Position numbers and translations under genes: made by a program. Of a stretch of DNA of 32,084 bases, positions 23,560 to 30,261 are shown one piece after another; position 1 is the stretch's first letter; each line of letters opens with the position of its first letter. The notes below the pieces were generated by a model. It was not told where the DNA came from. It ran no database searches and worked only from the letters and a program-made list of their open reading frames with translations. The DNA is from an uncultured Chloroflexota bacterium. GTDB taxonomy: Bacteria; Chloroflexota; Dehalococcoidia; CAUJGQ01. Location: positions 1-32,084 of the forward strand of contig CALFMN010000064.1 in assembly GCA_937879875.1 (NCBI GenBank), read 5' to 3'.

Positions 23560-23576
23560 CGCGGACCGCTCGCCCC

Positions 23577-24902
23577 TTACGCCCGACCCGCGTCGTAGCG
23601 CACGGGCAGCCGCTTGATGCCGCCAACGTGCAGGCTGCCTGGAACCAGCTCGGCGGGGCCGGATAGCTGCATCTTCGGCAGCAGCGGCAGCAGGGCGCGG
23701 AACATCGTGCGCAGCTCCCAGCGCGCCAGGTTCGCGCCCAGGCAGAAGTGCTCGCCGTAGCCGCCGAAGGCGTAGTGCGGATTGGGGTTGCGCGTGATAT
23801 CGAAACGATAGGGATCGGCGAACACCTCTTCGTCGCGGTTGGCCGATGGATACCAGACCGCGACGGTCTCGCCCTGGCGAATACGCTGGCCGCGGATCTC
23901 GGTATCCGCCGTGCAGGTGCGGGCGAACTGGATCACGATCGAGGTCCAGCGCAGGATCTCCTCGACGGCGCTCTCCACCAGCTCGGGGTTCTCCACCAGC
24001 AGGCGTAGCTGATCCGGGTGCTCCAGCAGCGCCTGCACGCCGCCCGTAAGCGAGTTGCGGGTCGTCTCGTTGCCGGCAGCCAGCAGCAGGTTGATGTAGG
24101 CCAGCAGCTCCTTGTGCGTCAGCGCCTGCCCATCAACCTCTGCCCGCACCAGCATGCTGATCAGGTCGTCGCCCGTGGCGCCCTCGTCGCGACGCTTCTC
24201 GATCAGCCAGGTGGTGTAGTCCTCCCACTCGCGCTCGACCGTGCGGATCGTGGCCTCGCGGTCCTGACCGGGTAGCTGAAACTCCGGGTCGGCCGCGGCG
24301 CCGCGCGTCTCGGTCCAGTAGAAGACACGCTCCCAGTCCGCGCGCGGCACGGCCGCCAGCTCGCAGATCGCGGCGACGGGCAGCTTGCAGGCCAGCGCGT
24401 GCACGAAATCGACCGCCTCGCCCGCGGGGAAGCCCTCGGCCAGCACGCGGCCGAAGTCGGCGACGTAGGTGTCGGCGAGCGTGTCGAAGTGCTGCTCCAG
24501 CATCGTCATCGCCCTGGGCGTGAACTTCTTGCTGGTCAGCCCGCGGTACTGGCGGTGCTGCGGCGGGTCCATGAAGACCAGGTCCGGCGGGTCGGTGGCA
24601 GCGCCACCGTAGCGCTCGGCGCGAATCTCGCGGCTGCGATTGCCGATGTCGATGCTGTCGATGTCGGCCAGCCGCAGCCGCTGGGTATTGGAGAAGAGGT
24701 CGGGATTGCGCGAGACCCAGGCGATGTCCTCGTACTTCGTCAGCGCCCAGAACGGCTCGAAGCCGGGGCGCTGATACCAGTAGACGGGCGCCTCGCGCCG
24801 CAGCAGATCCCACTCGCGCCACGGATAGCCGCGCGTGACGTAGAGGCTCGTGTCCGTGATGTCGAGGGTATCGAGGGTGATGGGCGCCGCCAGCTGGACC
24901 AT
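23577..24902 (-). CDS. cytochrome P450
   Basis: A 441-residue soluble bacterial P450. I-helix oxygen-binding motif AGNETT is at 276-281, the K-helix ExxR is in VEEILRW (315-318), and the heme loop is FGGYGEHFCLGANLAR with ligand Cys387. The sequence around it (VFADPYRFDITRNPNPHYAFGG) and the start DTLDITDTSLYVTRGYPW resemble P450s acting on steroid side chains, terpenoids or fatty acids (CYP125/CYP142-like); this is a resemblance, not an assignment. It would need ferredoxin and reductase partners, none of which are here. ATG at 24902 follows AAGGAG. It is divergent from the alpha/beta hydrolase gene; TATACT at 25012-25007 (minus) is a candidate -10 box. Confidence 0.95.
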   Translation of the reverse strand: MVQLAAPITLDTLDITDTSLYVTRGYPWREWDLLRREAPVYWYQRPGFEPFWALTKYEDIAWVSRNPDLFSNTQRLRLADIDSIDIGNRSREIRAERYGGAATDPPDLVFMDPPQHRQYRGLTSKKFTPRAMTMLEQHFDTLADTYVADFGRVLAEGFPAGEAVDFVHALACKLPVAAICELAAVPRADWERVFYWTETRGAAADPEFQLPGQDREATIRTVEREWEDYTTWLIEKRRDEGATGDDLISMLVRAEVDGQALTHKELLAYINLLLAAGNETTRNSLTGGVQALLEHPDQLRLLVENPELVESAVEEILRWTSIVIQFARTCTADTEIRGQRIRQGETVAVWYPSANRDEEVFADPYRFDITRNPNPHYAFGGYGEHFCLGANLARWELRTMFRALLPLLPKMQLSGPAELVPGSLHVGGIKRLPVRYDAGRA

Positions 24903-25075
24903 CGCACGCTCCTTATACCGCCGAACCGCCGCTTGGCCGCGAGGCTGCGATCACGCCGTTGCGCCACGCGCCCTGCGCAGCAGGCACGGCCGCGGCGATG
25001 ACGCTTAGTATAGGAGAGCGCCGCGGCGCATACCATGATCGAGCCGCTCCCAGTGAGCGTGCGCGGGAGGAAGCG

Positions 25076-25939
25076 GTGCCAGCGATTGCGCGTCCGGACG
25101 GGGCCACCATCCACTACGAAGTGCTCGGGCAGGGCTTTCCGCTGCTGCTGATCGCGCCCGGCGGCGTCAGCAGCGAGATCGCCTTCTGGGAGCGCTCGGC
25201 CATCAACCCGCTCAAGGAGTTCGCCCGCGACTTCATGGTGATCGGCATGGACCAGCGCCACGCGGGTGGCAGCCACGCGCCGGCCGTCCCGTTCTCCTAC
25301 GACCTGACGGCGGGCGATCAGCTCGCGGTGCTGGACGCGGTCGGCGCCAGGCAGGCGCACGTGATGGGCGGCTGCATCGGCTGCGCCCACGCCTGGCGCT
25401 TGATCCACGATGCGCCGGAGCGGATCACCGCCGCGGTTTGTCAGGATCCGGTAGGCCTCGACGCGACCAACACGCCGGGCACGTTCTACCGCAGCTTCGA
25501 CGAGACGGTGCGCCTGGCGCGGGCCGAGGGCATGGCGGCCGTGGTGCGGGCGGCGCTGGAGAGCCCGATCTTTACGTTGAACAACGCCGCCGGCCCCTTC
25601 GCCGCGCGCCTGCATGCCGACCCCGCCTTCCGCGACGAGCTGCAGTCCATGACCGTGGAGCGCTACGCGGCGCTGATCGTGCGCTTCCGCGACGGCGTTT
25701 GGCCGGCATACCCGCCGTTCTTCACGGTATCGCGGGAATGGATGGCGCAGTGCCCGGCGCCGCAGCTCGTGCTGCCGGGCAGCGACGCCTTCCATCCCAC
25801 CGGCATCGCCCGCCTGATCTGCCAAACGGCGCCGCACGCCACCTGCCTCGACGTGGACTGCCGCGCCCCGGCCAAGCTGGCCGCGACGATTGAGACGATC
25901 CGCCGCTTCCTGCTGGAGCATGTGCCGGGATCGGCGTGA
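25076..25939 (+). CDS. alpha/beta hydrolase with cysteine at the nucleophile elbow
   Basis: A 287-residue alpha/beta hydrolase. Conserved blocks: IHYEVLGQGFPLLLIAPGG (oxyanion region), VIGMDQRHAGGSHAP, then the nucleophile elbow HVMGGCIGCAHAW, where the residue flanked by glycines is Cys100 rather than Ser. The acid is probably Asp in LVLPGSDAFHPTGIAR with His three residues on. Cys nucleophiles are known from dienelactone hydrolase and fit thioester or lactone substrates. GTG at 25076 follows GGGAGG; the frame is open to 24959 but the added residues are not conserved. It is divergent from the P450 and convergent with the GMC oxidoreductase, so a link in a catabolic process is plausible but unproven. 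Confidence 0.88.
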   Translation: MPAIARPDGATIHYEVLGQGFPLLLIAPGGVSSEIAFWERSAINPLKEFARDFMVIGMDQRHAGGSHAPAVPFSYDLTAGDQLAVLDAVGARQAHVMGGCIGCAHAWRLIHDAPERITAAVCQDPVGLDATNTPGTFYRSFDETVRLARAEGMAAVVRAALESPIFTLNNAAGPFAARLHADPAFRDELQSMTVERYAALIVRFRDGVWPAYPPFFTVSREWMAQCPAPQLVLPGSDAFHPTGIARLICQTAPHATCLDVDCRAPAKLAATIETIRRFLLEHVPGSA

Positions 25940-25952
25940 TCGCGCCGTTCGG

Positions 25953-25996
25953 CCCTCACCCCCGTCCCCTCTCCCAATCCTGGGAGAGGGGCGATC
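25953..25996 (+). repeat. palindromic intergenic repeat, copy D
   Basis: A 44-nt unit from CCCTCACCCCCGTCCCC to GGGGCGATC with the internal hairpin CCCTCTCCCA-ATCC-TGGGAGAGGG. It lies 13 nt behind the alpha/beta hydrolase stop. Copy E at 26141-26184 is its inverse with one mismatch in 44. Confidence 0.75.
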
Positions 25997-26036
25997 GTGG
26001 TGAGATAGTTCCATAGTTGGTGCGGCTCCCAGGCTT

Positions 26037-26068
26037 CGGCAGGGGCGGTTCACGAACCACCCCTGCCG
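26037..26068. repeat. hairpin of the GGGGC...GCCCC type between copies D and E
   Basis: CGGCAGGGG, one mismatch, GGTTC, 2-nt loop, then GAACC and CCCCTGCCG: 14 paired bases. Relatives lie at 13004-13022 and 14750-14773. It lies midway between the inverted copies D and E. Confidence 0.6.
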
Positions 26069-26106
26069 ACGATCGGCGCACTCCCGAGCGCCCCTGCAAG
26101 CGCCCG

Positions 26107-27717
26107 CTAACCCGACCCAGCCCTGAAACTACTTCCGCCGGATCGCCCCTCGCCCAGGATTGGGAGAGGGGACGGGGGTGAGGGCCGACCGCCCCGCATC
26201 CAGTCGGCCACGCGTTCGCCGATCATGATCGTGGTCAGGTTCGTGTTGGCCCGCGGCAGGTCGGGCATGATCGAGGCGTCTACCACCCGCAGCCCCTCCA
26301 GCCCATGCACGCGGCCCTGCTGATCGACCACCGCCAGTGGATCGTCGGCGGCGCCCATCTTGCAGGTGCCGACGGGGTGGACGAGGTGACTGACGTTCTG
26401 GCGCAGGTAGTCGCGCACGAGTTCATCGTCCGCGATCGTCGCGGCGTCGGGGCGCAGGATCTGGTCGGTCAGCTCCGCGATCGGAGCGGAGTTCAGCAGC
26501 GCCCAGGCGCGGCGCACGCCATCCACCATCCGCGCCATATCCTCGTCGTCGGCGAGCAGGTTGATGTCGATCACGGGCTGAACCTGCGGATCGGCGCTCG
26601 CCAGCCGCAGCCGCCCGACCGAGCGCGGCCGCTGCAAGGTCGGGCAGAGCATGAACAGCGACTCGATCCCGGCGATCGCAAAACGTAGCTGGGGCGAGCG
26701 CTCGGCGTGGTAGCTCCAGATGTACATCTGCATGTCGTTGGCCTGGTCGCTGCCGGCGGCGGTGTAGCGCAGGCCGATCTGCTGCAACGGGTCGGCGGCG
26801 CCGGCAACGCCCTGACGCGGTGTTGCGACGAGCGTGACCGAGGGGTGGTCCTTCAGGTTCTCGCCCACGCCGGGCAGATCGTGAACGAGAGGGATGCCCA
26901 GCCCGGCCAGGTGCTGCTTTGGTCCCACACCGGAGCGCAGCAGGATCGGCGCACTGTGCAGCGCGCCCGCCGCGAGCACGATCTCGCGCCCGTAGACCGT
27001 CTGCACGCTGCCGCCATGTTCGACCTCGACGCCGACCGCTCGCTGCCCCTCGAAGCGCAGGCGGTTTACGTGGCAGTGGCCGCGAATCGTCAGGTTGAGC
27101 CGCGGCCGCGACGGCTGCAGATAGCCGATCGCGGTCGAGACGCGCAGCGTCCCGCTGCGGTTCATCGCCCATGAGCCGACGCCCGTCGCATCCGGCAGGT
27201 TGTGGTCGAGCGATTCTGGATAGCCCGCCGCGCGGCAGGCGTCGAAGAACGCCCGCTGCAGCGGCATCAGCTCGTCGTGGCGCCAGCGCACGATCGGGAT
27301 CGGCCCGCCCTGTCCGTGATAGTCGCCGCCGTGGTCGCGGTCGTCCTCCAGCTTGCGGAAGTAGGGCAGGCAGCGTTCCCACGACCATTCGGTGTTGCCC
27401 GCGGCGGCCCAGCCGTCGTAGTCCTCCGGCATGCCGCGAATGGCGACGACGCCGTTGACCGCGGAGGAGCCGCCGACGACTTTGCCGCGCGGGTAGGGCA
27501 CGGCGCGGCCGGGAACGGCGTTGCCCTCCCAGTGCCAGTCGTGCGCCTGCGTCGAGGCGGTGAGGCCGTCGGTCAGGTCGCTCGGCAGTTGCTCCAGATC
27601 GGGGTAGTCCGGCCCTGCTTCCAGCAGCAGCACGGCGCAGTCCGGGTTCTCGGTCAGCCGCGCCGCCAGCACGGCCCCAGCCGAGCCAGCGCCGATGATG
27701 ATCACGTCGTACTGCAT
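26107..27717 (-). CDS. GMC family oxidoreductase (choline/alcohol dehydrogenase type)
   Basis: A 536-residue FAD-dependent GMC protein oxidising an alcohol. The N-terminal FAD-binding motif is YDVIIIGAGSAGAVLAARL with LLLEAGPDYPD following. GMC signature 1 is YPRGKVVGGSSAVNGVV, and signature 2 is the region GALHSAPILLRSGVGP. The C-terminal catalytic pair is His in HLVHPVGTCKMG and Asn in PRANTNLTTIMIGER. ATG at 27717 follows GGGAGG with 6-nt spacing; the frame continues upstream to 27846 without homology. After the normal family end (GERVADWMRGG) the frame runs on for about 27 residues, PSPPSPLPILGEGR and so on, which is palindromic repeat copy E translated. No signal peptide is seen, so it is cytosolic; substrate unknown. 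Confidence 0.93.
   Translation of the reverse strand: MQYDVIIIGAGSAGAVLAARLTENPDCAVLLLEAGPDYPDLEQLPSDLTDGLTASTQAHDWHWEGNAVPGRAVPYPRGKVVGGSSAVNGVVAIRGMPEDYDGWAAAGNTEWSWERCLPYFRKLEDDRDHGGDYHGQGGPIPIVRWRHDELMPLQRAFFDACRAAGYPESLDHNLPDATGVGSWAMNRSGTLRVSTAIGYLQPSRPRLNLTIRGHCHVNRLRFEGQRAVGVEVEHGGSVQTVYGREIVLAAGALHSAPILLRSGVGPKQHLAGLGIPLVHDLPGVGENLKDHPSVTLVATPRQGVAGAADPLQQIGLRYTAAGSDQANDMQMYIWSYHAERSPQLRFAIAGIESLFMLCPTLQRPRSVGRLRLASADPQVQPVIDINLLADDEDMARMVDGVRRAWALLNSAPIAELTDQILRPDAATIADDELVRDYLRQNVSHLVHPVGTCKMGAADDPLAVVDQQGRVHGLEGLRVVDASIMPDLPRANTNLTTIMIGERVADWMRGGRPSPPSPLPILGEGRSGGSSFRAGSG
26141..26184 (-). repeat. palindromic intergenic repeat, copy E, inside the end of the GMC gene
   Basis: A 44-nt unit, inverse of copy D with a single mismatch (GGGC for GGGA). 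It lies within the 3' end of the GMC oxidoreductase reading frame and encodes its Pro/Ser-rich tail. Confidence 0.75.
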
Positions 27718-28193
27718 CTGCAGCCTCCCACGGCCCGCGAAAAGCGCAGGCAAGCTCCGCCGGCTGCTGCCGATCGCGGTCTCGCCGACAAAGGCGGCCG
27801 CGGCAGTTCCATACGGGTGTTTACGCTGATATCCGGACGGGAGCAAGCGGCAGTCGAAGACAGAGTGGCGGTCCGGGAGGCATGGCGCAAGCGCGCTGTA
27901 CGAGCTGGTGTTCTGCCGCCGGCCGAGAAACCTTTCGCCGCGGCCTCACCGTGGTGCAGGCAGCAACGCTGGAGGTCGCGCTGGCCGGCTCGCTGCCGAA
28001 TCCGGTCGCGTACGCCGGCATCACCTGCAACCGCTCGCGGCTTACCTGCATGCCGCGACGCCGGCGCACCGACGGAGGCATTGGCGCGTTCACACGCCGT
28101 TTCAATCGCGTTCTCATGCGGGGCGGGTAGCCTTGGCGTGATGGCCGGCTGTTACACGACTTGGCGGCCGGGCGCGATCGGGAGGAAGACGCC
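27718..28193. other. intergenic region between GMC and dioxygenase genes
   Basis: Short open frames around 27882-28130 are present, but none has a ribosome site with recognisable content. I see no RNA gene or clear promoter. The dioxygenase ribosome site GGAGGA is at 28181-28186. Confidence 0.5.
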
Positions 28194-29033
28194 ATGACTT
28201 TGCCGAAGCCCTTTGGCCCAGACGAATCTCGCGGACGCCGCGCCACCAGCCGGCGGGCGCTGCTGCGGGGCGGGCTGGCATTGACGCCGCTGCTGGTACT
28301 GGGTCCGCTCGTGCGCAACCTGCGGCGTCCTGCCGCCGCCGCGCCGGCACGCGTGGCCACCGTGAAGCAGACCGCTCCGGCCTGCGTGGTGACGCCGCAG
28401 GAGACGGAAGGCCCGTACTTCGTGGACGAGCAGCTCAACCGCTCCGACATCCGTTCGGACCCTGCAACCGGAGCGGTGAAAGATGGCGTACCGCTCTCCT
28501 TGCAACTCGTCGTCTCTCAGGCCGATGCGAACGGCTGTACGCCGCTGAGCGGCGCCGTCGTGGATATCTGGCAGTGTGACGCGCTGGGCGTCTACTCGGA
28601 CGTCAGCGATCCCGGCTTCCAGACTGCCGGCCAGAAGTTCCTGCGCGGCTCGCAGACGACGGACGAAAACGGCGCGGTGCAGTTCGTCACCATCTATCCC
28701 GGCTGGTATCGCGGCCGCACCGTGCATACGCACTTCAAGATCCGCACGCATCCCGACGCGGCGACGGGCTATGAGTTCACCTCGCAGCTCTACTACGACG
28801 ACGCGCTTACCGACACCGTGCAAGCGCAGGCGCCGTACGCCGCGCAGGGTACGCGCGACACGCGCAACAGCAACGACGGCATCTATCAGAGCGGCGGCGG
28901 CGACCAACTCCTGCTCGACCTGCAGCCGACGGCGGACGGCACGGGCTACAGCGCGACGTTCCAGGTCGGCGTGGACCTGAGCGCCGCGTCGCAGATCGGC
29001 TCTGGCGGGGGATCGCAACGGCCGGGGCTCTGA
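28194..29033 (+). CDS. Tat-exported intradiol ring-cleavage dioxygenase-like protein
   Basis: A 279-residue protein. Residues 14-42 form a twin-arginine signal: RRATSRRALLRGG, a hydrophobic core LALTPLLVLGPLV, and a helix break before an Ala-rich AAAAPARVA cleavage region. The mature part has the intradiol fold: TPQETEGPYFVDEQLNRSDI, then LSGAVVDIWQCDALGVYSDV and FVTIYPGWYRGRTVHTHFKI. This contains the usual iron ligands, a Tyr in GVYSDV, a Tyr in GWYRGR, and His-x-His. Such enzymes open catechol-type rings with Fe(III); an exported version may act on extracellular aromatics or lignin-type compounds. ATG at 28194 follows GGAGGA. Substrate unknown; it stands alone. Confidence 0.88.
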   Translation: MTLPKPFGPDESRGRRATSRRALLRGGLALTPLLVLGPLVRNLRRPAAAAPARVATVKQTAPACVVTPQETEGPYFVDEQLNRSDIRSDPATGAVKDGVPLSLQLVVSQADANGCTPLSGAVVDIWQCDALGVYSDVSDPGFQTAGQKFLRGSQTTDENGAVQFVTIYPGWYRGRTVHTHFKIRTHPDAATGYEFTSQLYYDDALTDTVQAQAPYAAQGTRDTRNSNDGIYQSGGGDQLLLDLQPTADGTGYSATFQVGVDLSAASQIGSGGGSQRPGL

Positions 29034-29110
29034 CGTCCGACCGTAGTCGTTGGGCATCTCGGGGTGTATCGTCCGTCTTGCCGCCGGCACGTTGGCGGCG
29101 GGGAGGGGTC

Positions 29111-30193
29111 ATGACGGAGCGACTGCGGCGGGTTGCGGTGCTGCCCGGCGATGACGCGGCGCCGGAGGCGGTCTACGCCAGTCTGAATGTGCTCAAACAG
29201 CTCGAGCTGCCGATCGAGTGGCTGCTGCTGCCGGACGGCGCCGAGCTTGCCGCCACGAGGTCGCGCGAAGACGCGGAGAAGCTGGTGCGCGAGGCAGCCG
29301 ACTCCTGCGACAGCCTGCTGTTCGGCGCCACCAGCGGCAAGACGCCCGGCGTTGGCTACCTGCGCTGGGGCAAGCAGACCTACGCCAACGTGCGGCCGGT
29401 GCGCTGGCGGCCCGGCTTCCGCTCGCCGCTGCGCAACCCCGAGGGCATCGACTACGTCATCATCCGCGAGAACGTCGAAGACCTGTACATGGGACTTGAG
29501 GGCGATCTGTCAGAGCTGTTCGCCTCGGGCCTTAACCTGACGCCGCGCACCGGCCTGCGCAGCCCGATCACCGGCCGCGACGGCTTCTACGCGGTCAAGG
29601 TGCTGACGCGCGAGAACACGGAGCGCGTGGCGCGCTTCGCCGGCAGGCTGGCGCGCCGGCGGCGCGAGCAGGGCCACGCGGGCAAAGTCACCTGCTCCTG
29701 CAAGTACAACGTGCTGCCGCGCAGCGACGGCTTCTTCCGCAGCACGGTCGAGGCCGTGATCCGCGGCGAGTTCCCGGAGATCGCCTACGAGCAGTTCATC
29801 GTCGACGACTTCGCCCGGCGCCTCGTCGCCAGCCCGCACGCGCTCGACGTGGTGCTGATGCCGAACCTCTACGGCGACATCCTTTCAGACGAGGGCGCGG
29901 GCACGATCGGCGGCCTCGGCCTCGCGCCCAGCGGCTGCTACGGCGATGGCTGGGCCTACTTCGAGTCGGTGCACGGCAGCGCGCCGGACATCGCCGGGCA
30001 GCACGTGATCAACCCGACGGCGACGCTGCTCTCGGCCGTGCTGATGCTCGACTACCTCGGCTTCGGCGCGGCGTCGCAACGGCTCGAACAGGCCGTTGCC
30101 GCGACCTACGCCGAGGCCGACCGCCTGACGCCCGACCAGGGCGGCACGGCCTCAACGGAGGAGTTTGCAACCGCGGTGCAGGGCCGCATGTAA
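29111..30193 (+). CDS. isocitrate/isopropylmalate dehydrogenase family protein
   Basis: A 360-residue beta-decarboxylating dehydrogenase. Conserved parts are VAVLPGDDAAPEAVYASL (N-terminal, where relatives have GDGIGPE), LLFGATSGKTPG, ANVRPVRWRPGFRSPLR, IIRENVEDLYMGLEGD, CSCKYNVLPRSDGFFR and NLYGDILSDEGAGTIGGLGL, followed by ESVHGSAPDIAGQHVINPTAT. The family oxidatively decarboxylates 2-hydroxy diacids (isocitrate, 3-isopropylmalate, tartrate, homoisocitrate). IRENVEDLY is nearer to isocitrate/tartrate-type members than to LeuB, and no leucine or lysine genes are nearby, so the substrate is open. ATG at 29111 follows GGGAGGGG. A strong hairpin terminates it. Confidence 0.9.
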   Translation: MTERLRRVAVLPGDDAAPEAVYASLNVLKQLELPIEWLLLPDGAELAATRSREDAEKLVREAADSCDSLLFGATSGKTPGVGYLRWGKQTYANVRPVRWRPGFRSPLRNPEGIDYVIIRENVEDLYMGLEGDLSELFASGLNLTPRTGLRSPITGRDGFYAVKVLTRENTERVARFAGRLARRRREQGHAGKVTCSCKYNVLPRSDGFFRSTVEAVIRGEFPEIAYEQFIVDDFARRLVASPHALDVVLMPNLYGDILSDEGAGTIGGLGLAPSGCYGDGWAYFESVHGSAPDIAGQHVINPTATLLSAVLMLDYLGFGAASQRLEQAVAATYAEADRLTPDQGGTASTEEFATAVQGRM

Positions 30194-30197
30194 CCAG

Positions 30198-30242
30198 ACG
30201 TCGGCAGGGCCGCCCGGATACACCGGGCGGCCCTGCCGACGT
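30198..30242. terminator. bidirectional terminator hairpin
   Basis: A perfect 20-bp stem (30198-30217 with 30223-30242, arm beginning ACGTCGGCAGGGCC) with loop ATACA, only 4 nt after the dehydrogenase stop and 19 nt from the stop of the convergent surface-protein gene. No T-run follows. Confidence 0.7.
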
Positions 30243-30261
30243 GCCGCTGGCTGATCGCTCG

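Larger units (their letters stand above)
22711..23576. other. gene-free 866-bp region bounded by inverted palindromic repeats
   Basis: No convincing gene on either strand: the open frames here are Ala/Arg/Pro-rich and without domains. Copies B and C of the palindromic repeat lie at its two ends in opposite orientation. Just inside, two related stretches begin CCGTTC and end GCGGGATCG (22840-22873 and 23460-23493). A 22-nt palindrome, CTTCGCCCA-ATCC-TGGGCGAAG, is at 23220-23241. It lies between the convergent gapdh and P450 genes. Confidence 0.6.

Noticed and set aside
12479..26184. A CRISPR array as an explanation for the recurrent repeats
   Set aside because: Copies are far apart, occur in both orientations, have no regular spacers, and no cas genes are present.
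27882..28197. Short plus-strand frames before the dioxygenase gene
   Set aside because: No ribosome site and no conserved-looking sequence; the region also suggested a riboswitch at first sight, but no known core motif was found.
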